From: Cercospora beticola
Taxonomy: Eukaryota > Ascomycota > Dothideomycetes > Mycosphaerellales > Mycosphaerellaceae
DNA length: 64,000 nucleotides
Reading direction: 5' to 3'
Assembly (NCBI RefSeq): GCF_033473495.1
Contig: NC_088940.1
Coordinates: 1,240,001 to 1,304,000, forward strand
Shown here: positions 1 through 13,235 of the stretch, in pieces
How positions within the stretch are numbered: position 1 is the stretch's first letter
How the letters are laid out: each line of letters begins with the position of its first letter
Notes under the pieces: generated by a model
What the model was told of the DNA's origin: nothing
Seen by the model: the letters and a program-made list of their open reading frames with translations, nothing else
Database searches by the model: none
Made by a program: the position numbers and the translations under genes

Positions 1-2500
1 TCGGCCTTAGAAAATCTAGAAGCTCGGCTAAATCTTCGACGCGGCTAGCTAGAGTAGCTAGGAAAGCGCTCTCTAGTACTATTTTATAAACTACTCCGAG
101 ACGCGTTTATAGTAGGAGAATTACCTCTATAGTACTATAATTAGCGACTAAGACGTACTCTATATAGCTATCTAAGACTACGTTTAAGATATATAGAGAA
201 CGCTAGAGTCTAGTAAGATAGTTCGGCTTAGGAACGAAGTTAAAATTATAGTCGTTTAGTAGTAGGTCGCGTACGGCAATCGGGACCTAGAACTTAGAAT
301 ATAGTAGTAATACGAAAGACTCTGCCGTCTCTAATATAGTATAGAATAGCGTCTTAGCCTTCCTCGTAACTAATAATAGGACCTTAGCGTTTTTATACTA
401 CTCTAAAGTAGTAACCTTATAGCTAATATCTATTATAATATCCTCCGTAGCGATAACGTCTATTTCTATAAGTATCTTAACTAGTAAGTTACGGACGACG
501 TAGATAGTATAGCGAACGCGAGCGAGAATATATTCTCTCTTAACTAAGGCTAGAATCTATATATCGATAGTAGCGAATCGGTCGTATTCCTATATATCTA
601 CGATACCTCTAATCCGATACGGCCGAGGTAGTAGATAGAGTTATACGTTCGGGTAGTAGTTATATAAGAAGTCCTTATCTATAAGAGTACCGCTTACGCT
701 AGTATTAAGGACTACCTAGTAATTAGAGCTGTTCTAGCGTACTCTTAAAGCGAGCCGGAGGTACTAAAAGGATCGTATTAGGACGTTACCTATACTATAC
801 TATATAATAGTAGTCGATTCGATAATATACTCTAGTAGACCGACCTTATTCTCCGAGGAAAACTAGGTCGCTATTAAATATACCGAGGTTTAGTACGTCC
901 TTAAGGCGGACGCTAATAGAAAGTATTACCTGTACGTCTAATAGTAGTATTCGTAAGAGAGGAAAGCTAGCGCGAAGGAACCTATTATAGCTATAATATC
1001 CGTAGCGAAGAAATAGGAATCTACGTTCCTTAGTACTATACTATAGTCGTCCTTAAAGTTAATTATACTTATAAATATACCTAGAACGTCCGGAGATACC
1101 GAATAGCTATAGGATCGGTCTTCGGTATAGTAACTATTAATAGACGAAGAATAGCTATCTAGGTTCGCTATATATATATAGCCTCTATAGCTCTTACGAC
1201 TATAAGAGCGGCTATAAGAATGCACTCGCTCGCGTCTAGGTTTAGTATACTTCTAGGAGAAATAGCCTAGCTTACTATAGTTATAGTAAGAATAGCTAGA
1301 ACGTTCGTCGATAGGTTCTTATTTAATACGTAGTTCTTATTTAATATAGACGTTATTAGATCCGCTACTATTTCTATAAAGACGTAGGAGGCGATCTTAT
1401 ATATAGTCGTTTTGCTATAGAGCTAGGTTAGGATATAGTCGGTCTCTAGGAAGCTAAGTATCTATAAAGCGACGGCTATTAGATTAGATCTATATAGAGT
1501 ATCGTCTATAGGTACGATTATACTCTCGCGCTAGTCTCTAATACCGACTATATCTATCTATATTAGCTCTATTAGTATTATACTTACCTAGGTAGTAGCT
1601 AGAGCGGCCGCGTTCTGTTTATTTCTAAGAAAATATTTAGTTCTTAATTTAGATAACGAATACGTTAACTATAGTCTCCGATATTAGAAAGAGTATAAAG
1701 ACGCGAAGATCGGAGTATAGGCGTATCTAGGCCGTACTTAATTATACTATATAGTCGGTTATATAGGCCTCTCTCGATAGGCGGACGACGTTTAGAACGA
1801 ACTCTATAGGTAAGTAGTCTATACGAATATCTTTCTATATAAAGGCTTCCGAATCTAGATAGGCTAAGGCCTTAGAGGCTAGTAATTAAAACTTGTTCTA
1901 AAGGGCTATCTTCTACCTATCGATTCTATAGCTACTTCGGATATTTCGATAGTCGTCCTTATTTAGTTCTAAGTAGAACTAGGATATCGCTATACCTCGT
2001 AGGTACTTAACTAGTTACTAATAGGTACTAGAGGAGCTATTAATATACGTATAGTTCTTCGCGGCGTCTAGGAATAAGTAAACTAACCTATAAAAGGTCT
2101 TGCCGCCTCGGTCTATAATATCTCCTTTAGGTAGCTCTATAGTCGTAGCGTCTAGATAGAAGTACCTAATCTTATCGGGCTTAAATCGTCCGTCTTACGA
2201 ACGGCTATAGTAGACTAGAGAACGGCTAGGGCGCTAGTTACTATTATAGTAAGGATCGTAGTTTCGAGAGCTATAAGAAGTATAGAATCTATCGTTACTA
2301 GAAGAGGAGGATAGGTTATAGTAGCTATAGTAGTAGCGACTATATCCGTCGTTATTCCTACTATAATCGTTACGTCTATAGCGGCGATTATACGATCCTC
2401 TATTATCGTTACTATTATTAGAGAGAGAAGGATTACTACGTCTACGTCTTAGCTATATACTATCGTAGTAGCGCTTATAGTTATTATCGTTATAGTAGAG
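1..2500 (-). pseudogene. Gypsy-like retroelement remnant (Gag C-terminus and protease region), runs off the left edge
   Basis: Read on the minus strand, this stretch gives long frames interrupted only by TAG/TAA, as expected from RIP. Around 2480-2200 the frame is rich in Arg, Ser and Asn, like the basic C-terminus of a Gag. From about 1225 to 1 it gives a retroviral-protease-type region followed by a conserved linker; the pieces RNLLVKILIEID (about 500-430) and VRDLLLNDYNF (about 270-240) resemble fungal gypsy polyproteins. The only longer uninterrupted frame is the 95 codons at 1225-938. Reverse transcriptase and integrase would lie left of the window. No LTR was located. The element is certainly inactive. 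The family assignment is from memory of the protein style, not a search, and a Gag-pol of another LTR clade is possible. Confidence 0.5.
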
Positions 2501-5500
2501 TAAGAGCAAACCGGCGCGTTCTAGACGTTAATTACGCGCTTCCTATTAATATTCGTTATTAGTTAAGTCTACTACTATATAGGCGTCTTATCCTAAAACT
2601 CGCTATAGCGGCTATACTAGTCGTAGCTATAGTACCTACTACGGCTAGAGCTAGTATTCTAGATATACGAAGCGAGCCTCGAACTAGTTAAGCCGAGTCT
2701 AAGTCTAGGTCGCGTAGGTCGCTATAGTATTCCTTATTTTAGTTAGAAAGTCGTTAAGGTTCGGGACTTATAGAATAGCTTAAGTAGAGTCGGTAGCTAG
2801 AGGATTAGCTCGTCTAGAGTCGGTAGCTAGAGGATTAGCTCGTCTAGCGGCTAGCAGCTCTAGTATACGACTACTAGCTAGCTACTATTATTCTATAACT
2901 TCTAGTAGAGGAGTATATCCTAGGTATAGAGAGACCGGGTCCCTATCTGCTATCTACTTAGCTACTATTATAGTATAGGCGGCTAGAATAAGCAGTAGTA
3001 AAGAATTGCGGCGTTAGTAACTATAACCTATAGCTCTCGTAAGTAGTAGATAGTCGTTCCTACGTCTACGACGCTATACGTTTCTATATAGTCCTATATA
3101 CTCGCTATAGAGTCTATTTCTACTAAAACTACTAAGTAGTCTCTACTAGTATTATTAGTATAGGTTATTACGAACTAGTTTACGAACTAGTTCTTACTAG
3201 TTCTCTATTTCCGCTATTACTAGTATCGGACTCGATAAAGGCATTATATAGACGTAAACGACTAGTAATTTAACGGCTATAAGGATAGGAGTCTCGATAG
3301 ATAGCTATAGTAGAGAGATCGGGAAGTGCTCTAGAGTTCGTAGTTCTAAGCTAGAGAGCTCGGATTATAGCTACTACTTAGGCGAGTTAGCGGAAGGAGA
3401 GCGCTTAATAGACGTATTAGATAGAGTTTCTTACGGCTATTCTTATAAAGTCTTAGGCTACTAAAATAGTAGGCCGTACGCGTCTAGCTATAGAGGCTAT
3501 AAACGCGAACGCGAACGTAAACGTAGCAAGGATTTAGTACGTATAGCGTAGTTAGCTCGGTTCGCGCGTCTACGATTACGTACTATACTACGTCGAATCT
3601 TATTTAGCGAGCGGATAGGTCGATAGCAGATAACTACCTAAGAGATATTATTAAGAGCTAGAGCTAGAGTCTCTACTAAGTCTTCTTCTTATTATATATT
3701 AGGTATTACGTCCTAGATAGCGACTAGTTCGCGATACTATAGTAACTCTTAGACTAGCGGAAGATTTAAGAGTACGACTTTTGCTATAGCTATAATAGAA
3801 GAGGAGTTTACTACCTAATTCTATAGAAATCCTAGACGAGAGGTACTACGTTTAGCTAACTCTACGGCTAGTTCGTATTCGTTCGAGGTAGAGTAGTATA
3901 TCGTTAAGAAGTCTACGAGCTTTTTTAAGGCTAGCTTTTAGTATCTAATATATATTAAAAGGTTATTCTTCTTAAGGAAAGCTTTAAATAAAAAAGTAAG
4001 AGTAAGAGACGTAGCGTTAATATCGGGCAGGTTCTAATTCGCTAGAGTAGGTAGGTCTAGATATAGTATTTAGTAGGAGAAGTCTAGTACGCTATAAGAG
4101 CTTTAAGCGTATCTAACGACTACTAAATTAGATATCGTATAAATTAAGGTAGAACTATAGAGCCGTCGCGAGTAGGTAGAAGGCTATATACGGCCGGTAT
4201 AGAGGCAAATAGAAGCGCCGCGAAGGCGGACGCGTTACTAAATTATATAGTACTTAATATTAGTATAGTATACTATCTCTTTCTCGTATTCGTCCGGTCT
4301 TAGTACGCGACGCGTTCCGATTAGACGTCCGAGACGTATAGATCGTAGTACTTAAGATCGGTAGGATATAGGTAGAGTCGTTTGTCGGAGTTAAATATAT
4401 TTTTCGAACGAGTTTAAGGAAGAACTTCCGATACTACTAGTTTGCTACGTCTAGGACGAATAAGCTATAAGCGGCGAAGTATATCTCCCTATTATATCTA
4501 TCTACTAACTACTATCTAAAGGAGGTACTAGCTACTAAGTATAGCTAGTATAGCAGCAGTAGCTATATAGTTATACTATAATAGAACGGAACTAACCTAC
4601 TACTAGTCCGGTAGTAGTAAATCCTAGAGCGTTAAGAAATAGCGTAGTAGCTACTACTAGAGTATATATAATAAGCCTATTAACTATATAGAATACTATT
4701 TAGCTAGGGTATACTTTAATCTAATTAATAATAGCTCGAGTAGTATCTATAACGTATATAAACGTACGATATTAGACTTTATTTAGAGACTACGTTAATA
4801 GCTTTAATTAGTACTCGGCTCTATAGTATCTAGGCTATCTCTATTAGATAAGTAACGTTAAATATTCTTCTTTTCTCTACGTACTATTATTTATTTAATA
4901 TAGTTTAGCGACGATAAGAAGCGAAAAGGAAGATAATAATACGCGCCTTATAGTTTCCTATTACGTTAGGAGTTACTATAAGGATTCGAGTAACTCGCTA
5001 TACCTACTACTAAGGCTAGTAGAGAGAGTATATATATATCGACTAAACGTATATTATATACTACTAATAGTCCGAGCTTTCGACCTCCGATAATAATATA
5101 GTATAATATTAGTTAGAATAGCAAATCTCTAATACGTATTCTAAGTCTTCTAAAAGAATTAACTTATATATAATAATAACGTTACTAGTAGCTATAGCTA
5201 CCTACTTATTATTCCTCGATATAGTCTATAAGGTACCGAGATATAGTAGATTGCTATACGAATCTAATACTAAGTAGTAGGTACGTACTACTCGTATAAG
5301 ATTACTACCTTAAGTATAAGAGATCCTTATTTCTATATACTAGAAGGATTTTCTTATCTTCTTCTCTCTAAGACGTCTACTCTATATTAAGGCTATCGGT
5401 ATTTATCTTCTATCTTCTATTATCTCCTACTTCTATTTCTCTTTACTAGGTCTATATCTTACTCTTTCTAATTTATAGTAGTCTATATCGTCTAGGTTCT

Positions 5501-7189
5501 CTTTCTAGAAACTAGTATCGATATATATAATTAGAGAACTACTTACTTCTATTCTCTTTTCTAGAGTATATAAGTTAGAATACTAAAGCGGAATAATAAA
5601 AGCGGCCTCGATATAGTATTATACTTTAATAAGAGAGTACTATAGAAACTAGAAATTACTTTAAGGTATAGGCTAGACTTAGATATAACCTTAGTACTTC
5701 TAGCTTACTATTAATCGACTCTAGTATCGAAGAAGAGATATAATCTAATATATATACTAGGAATTATTATATTATAAACTAACTTTTAATAGTAATTATA
5801 TTCCGAAATACTTATTATAGAGAGAATAGACTATAAGCCTAGCGATAGAGCTCTAAGTCCGCTTCTAGACCGTCCGTATAGTCCTTAGTAGACTCTAGAT
5901 ACGAGCTTATCTATATCTATTATCTTCGAATTATCTAATTATATCCGATTTCTACTAAGCGAAGCGAATTCTCTTTAGCTAGAGAGTAGATATATATTAT
6001 TACTTATAATATTAGAGATCTTTAAAACGGTAACGTCCCTTTTCTAGTTAATAGTAGAATATTACTACTTTATTACTCGTTACGAGGAATATCTAGTAGT
6101 TAAAGCGATTAGTAATCCGGATTCTAGAGAATATTTAACGCTATAGTTTCTAGAAATAAGATTACTATAAATACCTATACCGAAAGTATATAGTATCGTT
6201 ACTATTAGAGGCGTCTAGTATATATTTATAGACCTTATCTCTAGAGTAGATCTTATAACTATATAGACGAGTCTTATAGAATATTAGAAAGAATCTCTTC
6301 GTCTCGAATTAGATATATTACTTCTATAGCTCTAGGAGATACTCTTCGAATATAGTAATATACTCGGAGAGCTAGTAGGCGAAGACTATAAAGATACTTA
6401 TAGACGAACTCGGACTACTAATTTCCTAATCTATACTATTAAGGAGCTCTAGAATTTTATATATAGCTATACTCGTAATAAGAATATAGTATATAGAAGA
6501 TTTCTCTATAAGTAGACTTTTCTACTATAATAGTAAAAGATTATACTTACTTATAGTAACTTCTAACCTACTAATATTATAGTATATTATAAAGAAGATA
6601 GTAGTATTCGAGTTACCGAGTTAATAGACTAGGAGATAAGTAGATTTTATCTAGAGGACCTAGAGTATATTAAAGTATTAAATAACTTATCGTCTATTAG
6701 AAACGACGATTAGTATTTATATCTACTAGAATCTATCTCCTCTAAAAGTTATTTTTAGAGTTAGTATATAGACTTAGTATAGGACGTATATATTCTATAG
6801 AAAATACTATATTACTACACTCTATAGTATTTCTACTTAGCTCTCCTAACTCCTTACTAATAATCTTTATCGTTTTTATTAAGTATATACTTCTCTATAA
6901 GTGCCTCTAAAGCTTCTAGAATATAGTTCTAATAGTTCTATTCTACCGTTTTATTATCGACTTCGACTTATCTTATAATATTATAGAACTCGGTTATATC
7001 CTACTCGTTAATATCTCCTACGTTTATACTTTCTATATAACGAGTTATATTCTCTAGCTTAGACTCTATAATACTAGGCTCGAAGTCGAGATAGGCGCTA
7101 ATAACCTCGATAATTCTTAGTAGCGTACTCTTAACGTATATAGCCTAGTAATAATAGATAGATAGATAAATTTATTTGCTAATCTATCT
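2501..7189. other. RIP-degraded sequence, no gene identified
   Basis: Nearly free of CpA/TpG, with TAG/TAA in all frames. The right part of the minus-strand gypsy-like element (Gag N-terminus, LTR) should lie at its left end but I could not find an LTR. A plus-strand frame at about 3880-4680, read through RIP-type stops, looks protein-like (basic and glutamine-rich if TAG is taken as former CAG). I do not recognise it. A second weak plus-strand frame lies at about 6240-6760. No conserved domain was recognised in either. Confidence 0.6.
2786..2846. repeat. 30-bp direct tandem duplication
   Basis: A 30-bp unit beginning gagtcggtagctagagga occurs twice in direct succession (period 2791 to 2821) with no difference between copies. 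The period is a multiple of three, so it would keep a reading frame open in the RIP'd element around it. Identical copies suggest that the duplication is recent, or that RIP changed both copies alike. Confidence 0.85.
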
Positions 7190-7731
7190 CCCTTAGGGAG
7201 TACGTAGTATATACTATATATTTATCTAGAAAAGAAAATCTTAGAGTAAGCCTCTAGCTATAAAAACTTCTTATAGTCTTTTTATATATAATTAAGAGGT
7301 TACTAGGCTCTTACTATAGATATATATATTTCTTTTAAATAAATATAGCTGCTTTATTATAATTTTTAGTAGCCTTAAATAGTATTACTTCTTTTCCTAA
7401 GTCTATCTTATAGCTTAGAGGCGTAGGTCCTAGAGTTAGTATCTCTTTAGTTATATTCTAGTATAGTATAGTTCTCTTTAGATTATATTACTAATAGATT
7501 AGGTTCTTAGTATTTATTTATTATTTCTAGCTCTCTTTTTATAAAGTACTATAGAGGTTAGATTTAGAGTAGTACTCTCTTCTCTTTTCCTCTCTATACT
7601 TTTATTCTTATCTTTAGCTATTTATTATTTACCCTATACTAAGAGTACTACTAGTCTATAGTAGGAGCTCTTTCTAATATTATACTTCTACTCTAAACTT
7701 TCTACTTTACTTAGTATCTAAGTTATATAAC
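7190..7731. other. CpG-poor degraded sequence, left flank of the Copia insertion
   Basis: Unlike the RIP'd DNA to its left, this stretch has almost no CpG in addition to few CpA. Its counterpart continues at 13868, beyond the Copia element, so the two halves (about 1.1 kb together) are the target into which Copia inserted. No product recognised. Read on the minus strand, the right half has a Lys/Glu/Gln-rich frame. Confidence 0.55.
7727..7731. repeat. 5-bp target site duplication (ataac), left copy
   Basis: ataac immediately precedes the 5' LTR and is repeated exactly at 13863-13867, directly after the 3' LTR. Five base pairs is the usual staggered cut of a Copia integrase. Confidence 0.9.
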
Positions 7732-7961
7732 TATTAGAAAGTATAGTCTAGTTAGATATTCTAAGAGACTCTTTAGAGATTAGGATTAGGTAATATAGGT
7801 TATATAACACTAGGTTATATAACCTAGCTAATACCTATCTTAGGAGTAAGATATAACCTATAACTAACTAATATAATTAACTCGGTTAGTTCCTACTTAT
7901 TATCTCTACTTCTACTATATTATACCTATCCGACAAGTGCCTACGAAGATATAATTCGATA
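7732..7961 (+). repeat. Copia 5' LTR (230 bp)
   Basis: Begins tattagaaag (expected TG... with the G lost to RIP) and ends gata (expected ...CA, now TA). It aligns over its full length with 13633-13862, with six transitions. It contains a short palindromic stretch, ggttatataac, occurring as a close pair at about 7798-7822. Confidence 0.95.
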
Positions 7962-7973
7962 GGTTATAAGCCC
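7962..7973 (+). promoter_or_regulatory. Primer binding site, half-tRNA-iMet type
   Basis: ggttataagccc starts at the first base after the LTR. Its reverse complement, gggcttataacc, matches the anticodon arm of initiator tRNA-Met (GGGCTCATAACC in many fungi) except for one base, which RIP of the sequence would produce. Drosophila copia and yeast Ty5 prime from such an internal half-tRNA fragment rather than from the tRNA 3' end. The match to tRNA is from memory. Confidence 0.75.
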
Positions 7974-8459
7974 GGGTTTATAGAGAGGCCCTAAGTAGTA
8001 AGAGTTAGCCTTCTTATCCTTAAAGTAATACGTATTACCTCTTATAGGACCTATAGTATTAATTAGGCAGAGAAGTAGGAAAAGAGTATAAAGAAAACTA
8101 GAGGTATATCCTATCTATACTACCTTAAAGCTTTAGAAGATCCTAGTTATAAGCTAGAAGTCTCTAAAGGGCAGGTAAGATAGAGAAAAGCCTAGTAAGG
8201 CATACTCTACTTTAAAAGAGAGGTATACTAAAGGAGTATAAAGAGGAAAGGATTAGCTTTAGACTATAGTACCTAAGTAGATAAGACTAGGTCTAAGTAC
8301 TAAGTACTACTAATACCTTAGAACTAGCTAGTAGTACCCTTCTAAGAAGGTAGATCTTTTAGAAGTTCTCTACCTAAGAACCTAACTAACTCCTATAAGA
8401 GAGAAGAGTCCTTAGATACCTTAGCTAAGAGAGAAGAGTCTTAGTAACTAGGGAAGGCA

Positions 8460-9500
8460 GAAATCTAGAAGCTACTAATTAGATTAAAAGAGCTTATATT
8501 TCTAGAGTTTAGATTTGTTTATTTAATTTTATAGAAATAGATTTAATAAGTAAGTTAGATAGAAGGAGAATACTAATCCTAATAAAGGAGAACTAGAGAC
8601 TATAGTTTAAGCTATAGGAGAATATACTTAGAGGAAAAGAAATCTTCTAGATAATCTTAGACTTAAAGGGATTATTAGTACCTACTCTAGCTAAATCTAA
8701 AGCATCTAAGGCTTTATTAAGCAAAGGGAAAGGCACTACATTTTTAGAGTTTAGCCTAAAATAGTAGAAGGATAATATAAAGGCAATCTATATCCTAATA
8801 GAAAGTCTTTATATAGATAACTAAGATAAGGTAATAGATAAGATAAGAGTATATAATATCTAGATAAAGCTATATAGGAAATATAGTAAAGTCTAATAGG
8901 TATATATAATAGCTATTATCTAAGAGTTTATAACTTTTAAGATAGAACTAGAGGATATAATTAGGAAATTATAGATCTATCTTAGTAATCTTAGAAGAAG
9001 GATTATAGAGATTAACTAGAGAGAGTTATACTATAAGACTTCTAATATAAGGATTAAGTATCTACTCTTTATACTCCTAGCTAAGTATAAGAGTATAAGG
9101 TAGACTATCTAAGCTTAGAAGGACTTAGACTCTAAAGAAATCCTCTAACTCCTTAAAGTAGAGAAGTTAATATAGTATAGATACTAGTTATAAGAAATAG
9201 TAATATTTGCTAAGAGAAGAGGGATCTAAAGTATAAAGCTAAAATACTACCTCTATAAGGAGGAGCATTTTAGAAGTATTACTAAGTATCTATACTTTAA
9301 TAAAGCTAAGAGAACTATTAACTTAAGATAGGCTAGTAGAGTAGAGAAGAGAAGAATACTACCTAAAGAGAGTATATTTAGAAGAAGATCTTTACTAGAT
9401 AGAGAAGTATTAAAAGAAATAGTAAAGAAACTTAACTTAAAAGTCTAATTCCTTAAGAAGAGATAAACTCTAAGGAAGTTTTCTAAGAAGGTATATACTA
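8460..9500 (+). pseudogene. Copia Gag region
   Basis: A lysine- and glutamate-rich frame between the primer site and the integrase. At about 9244-9290 it holds a degenerate CCHC zinc-knuckle-like pattern in which the cysteines would read as tyrosine (Y-x2-Y-K-E-E-H...K-Y). The RIP-type change TGT/TGC to TAT/TAC explains this. Boundaries are approximate because stop codons interrupt the frame. Confidence 0.55.
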
Positions 9501-10039
9501 CCTAAGAAGATATAGAGCCTTCTATAGTATCTAAAGTATCTTAATCTCTATTAGAGAATAATAATATTAATAAAGTTATATACTTAACTATAGAAGCAAA
9601 AGGCAAGTATATACTATTAAGATAGCTACTTAACTCCTATACTTTATTATATATAACTAACTAAGAATTACTTTTTAGGGAACTAAAACCTCTTTAGAGG
9701 AAAAAGTAGATTAAGGTTAGAGGTAGCTATCTAATAGCTATATATATAGGAAATATAGTAATAGGTAGGAAAAGAGGAAAATAGATTATTCTTAAGAATA
9801 TTCTCTTTATATCTAGTCTAGGAGTAAATCTTGTTTCTTAGAGCTAATTTAGCTAGTAGTATAGTATTTAACTACTAAAATTTATACTTGTTTTATTATC
9901 TAGGAAACTAGTTATCTAGACAAAACTATTAGAAGGAGTACTATTTATTAAGGAGATTAATAATATATTATAGGAGCTTATAATATTATACTTTAATTAA
10001 AAACAAGAGAATAAAGCCTATACCTTTAAAGTCTAGGAA

Positions 10040-10740
10040 AAGACCTAAGAATAGTAGGAGCTTTAGTATAGAAGACTTATATATTTTAGAGAGGGTCTTC
10101 TTAGAAACCTATATAAGGTATCTAACTTAAAGGCTTAGATTCCTATTCTAAAGGAATACTAACCTTATAGAGTATATTCCTTAGTAAAGATAAAGAAATA
10201 TAGAGGGAAAGAAACTAAGAGGAAACCTTAAAGGTTATCTCTAGTTTCTATTAATATCTATAGTCCTTTGCCTATCTTAAGATTAGGATATAAATAGTAG
10301 CTTAAGATTATTAATAACTTCTTAAGAAAGAAATAGACTTTCCTAATAAAGTCTAGAGAAGATATACTAAGTATCCTTAGAGACTAGAAAGTAAAAGCTA
10401 AGCTATAATTAGGAAATCCCCTCTAGATTATAAGGAGTAATAGAGCAAGAGAGCTTCTTACTATACTAAAGTAGTAGGAGAAGGAATATAGAATTTCCTT
10501 CTATATAACTAAAGTATATAACTCTATCTAGAATAGAGTAGTTAAGAGGTTAATCTAAACCTCTAAAGACTATATAAGAGCAATACTAGTAGATGCCTAT
10601 ATACCTATTAAATTCTAGCTAGAAGCCTTAGTAGCCTATATAGTTATTAGAAATTCCCTTCCTAATAGCCTAGAAATTAATAGATTTAAAGTATTACCTA
10701 AGGAAGCCTTTTTAGGTATTTAACCCTTAGTATTATACTT
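10040..10740 (+). pseudogene. Copia integrase, all three catalytic acidic residues lost
   Basis: The frame follows the Copia integrase core. The first catalytic Asp (motif V-S-I-D) is AAT at 10253-10255. The second (I-R-S-D) is AAT at 10439-10441. The Glu of the V-V-E-R-L motif is AAG at 10544-10546. Each change is a G to A in a TpG context, as RIP of the opposite strand would cause. The stretch after the Glu (Q-T-S-K-D-Y-I-R-A) and the A-Y-I-V-I-R-N-S-L-P segment confirm the family. The GAG-pre-integrase region should be at the left end but is poorly preserved. Confidence 0.85.
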
Positions 10741-11830
10741 TAGAGTTTAGGGTTACAAAGTAGTAGTCTATATAGATCCTAAGTCCTAGCTAGCAGAGAT
10801 AAGATTAGACAAACTAATAAACAGAAGCAAAGATACTATATTTATTAGGTATATTCCTAATACTACTAAAATATAGCTCTTCTAGGAGCCTAATATAAGG
10901 GCTATTAAAGCCTATAATACTACTACTTAGTTTAAGTATAAGAAAGGAGGAGATATAGAGCTAAATGTTCCTAAGCTTAATTAAGCAAGTAGTATACCTA
11001 TTAGAAACCTAGTTAGCAGACCTCTAAAGAAGCTAATAGTAGTTATACCTTCTATAGCTACTATACCTATAGCTATAGTAACTAAACCTATAGGTCCTAG
11101 CTAAATACTCTTTATATAGTTGCTATCTCTACTAAAGGATAAGGAGGAGTACTAGAGAATAGAGGATCTAGAAGAAGAAAACTCTAGAGAACTATAACTC
11201 TAGTAGGAGAAAAGAGGAACTACTAAACTACCTAAGCTAAGCTAGGAAGTTAATAGATAAGCTAGTCCTAGTACTAATAGGAGACTATATTCTAAAGCAA
11301 AAGGATTAAATATTATATAGTAGGACCTATAAGGAAATAAAGATTAGGAGAGGAACTAAAACTAAACCTATAGCTAAAAGAGAAGGAGATCTATCTTAGA
11401 TAAAGAACTAGGCCTAGAGCTAAAAGCTTATAGTATAGTAATAAGATAAGTACTTTAGAAGAGATAGAGAGAATATAGATAGAAGGAGGAGCTTAGTACT
11501 AAGTATTATAAGGCATTCCTAAGCTAAGTCTAAAGCTAAGAATAGGAGTAGATTTAGGAAGCCCTATTAGAGGTTTAGGAGTCTATATTTATAGCAATTA
11601 CTCCTTAAGTCTCTATATAGAGATAAGAGATACCTATCCTAAAGTCCTATAAAGAGGCAATTTAGAATCCTAAATAGGGATATATATAGAAGGATATAGT
11701 CTAAAAGGAACTAACTATATTAAGAAGCAATAATACCTAGATAAAAGTTATTCTACCTAAAGGAGCAAACCTTATTATATCTAAGTAGGTATTTAATATA
11801 AAGAAATTAATTAGTAGAGCTATTAAGAAG

Positions 11831-12330
11831 TTTAAGGCAAGACTAGTTATAAGAAGTTTCTCTTAGAAGTTTAGAGTTAATTTCTAAGAGACCTTTATAC
11901 TAATAGTTAGATATAATACCTTAAGGGTATTTATAGCTATAGTTTATAAGAAGGATCTAGAACTCTACTAAGTAGATATAAATAATATATTTACTAAGAG
12001 CAAACTTTAAGAAGAAATCTTTATAATTCTACTACTAGGAGTTAAGATTCTATCTAATATAGTCCTATAAATCCTAAGAAGCTTATATAGACTAAAGTAA
12101 GTAGCAAGAGACTAGAACAAACTCTATATCTTAAAGTTAAAACAGATTAGGTTTATATAATTAGAAGTAGACCTATACCTTCTTATCTACTAGGAAAGGA
12201 ATATTCTAATCCTAACCTATATAGATAATATTCTAATTATAGTACTAAAGCTAGAAGATATACTTTAGTTTAAGGAATAGCTAGGTAAGGTATTTAAGAT
12301 TAAAGATCTTAGAGAACTAGAGAAAATCCT
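11831..12330 (+). pseudogene. Copia reverse transcriptase
   Basis: Starts with F-K-A-R-L-V-I-R and continues with the F-x-E-T-F...V-R-Y-N-T-L-R block. The first catalytic block (V-D-I-N-N-I-F-T at about 11968-11991) keeps its Asp. The Y-V-D-D box at about 12218-12229 reads YIDN: its second Asp codon is now AAT at 12227-12229, again a TpG to TpA change. Q and W codons appear as TAG/TAA throughout. Confidence 0.9.
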
Positions 12331-12549
12331 TAGGATAAAGTTAATAAGAGATAGACAAGCTAGGACTTTAAAGCTTAATTAAGAATACTTTATCTAGAAG
12401 AACCTTATAAAGCTAGGAATAACTAAGGAGATAGCTAACCTAACTCTCTTACTAATAGATAGTTATAATAGCCTAAAACTAATAGGCTTATATAATAAGA
12501 GAGGGAACAAGATAGAGTACTAAAGCTAAACTAGTACCTAGATATAGCC

Positions 12550-13235
12550 TATAGTTATAGTAAGACTAGATATTGCTTTCTCTCTTAGAAGGTTAAGCTT
12601 ATATATCTTAGACCTAACTAAGAGGTATATATAAGCTCTAAAGAAACTAGTAAGATACCTAAGGTTATCCTAAGACTTAGAGCTAATATTTAGGAGAAGT
12701 AGAGGAAGCCTAATAGGATATTTAGACTCTAACTATACTATAGACAAAGCAGATAGAGTCTTAATCCTTAGGAGCATCTTCTTCCTTTATAGAGCCCTAG
12801 TTTCTTAGAGAAGTAGGAAGCAAAAGTCTATTATAATATTAATAATAGAAGCTAAGTATATAGCTATAAATATATATATAAAGCAATCTTAGTTCCTAGT
12901 AGTACTCTTAAAGGAGATAGACTATATAGAGTTAGTAGGAGAATGCCTATTCTAACTAACTATAAAAGCATATCCTAATATAGTAAGAGAACTAAGGCTA
13001 GTATAAATTATAGGAGACAATTAGGCAGCTTTAACTCTTATTAAGGATATATATACCTATAAGAGATCCAAATATATTAATATTATATATAACTATATTA
13101 GATATCTCTAGTAGTAGAGGAAGGTTATAGTAGAATATATTCTAATAAAAGAGATAGTTGCTAATAGCCTAACTAAACTAAAGAATAGGCTATAGTTTTA
13201 GGAGTTTATAAAACAACTCTAGCTTATATAGGGAA
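12550..13235 (+). pseudogene. Copia RNase H domain
   Basis: Includes the D-I-A-F-S-L-R-R-L-S block (about 12569), a T-I-E-A-K-Y-I-A block (about 12843-12866) and D-N-stop-A-A-L-T-L (13016 onward) followed by R-S-K-Y-I-N-I, the usual Copia order. The stop at 13022-13024 is where the family has Gln. The frame ends near 13235 and is followed by about 400 bp of untranslated DNA before the 3' LTR. Confidence 0.9.

Noticed and set aside
938..1225. 95-codon minus-strand open frame as a standalone gene
   Set aside because: It is continuous with the RIP'd gypsy-like frame around it and shows RIP-type codon loss. It is a fragment of that element.
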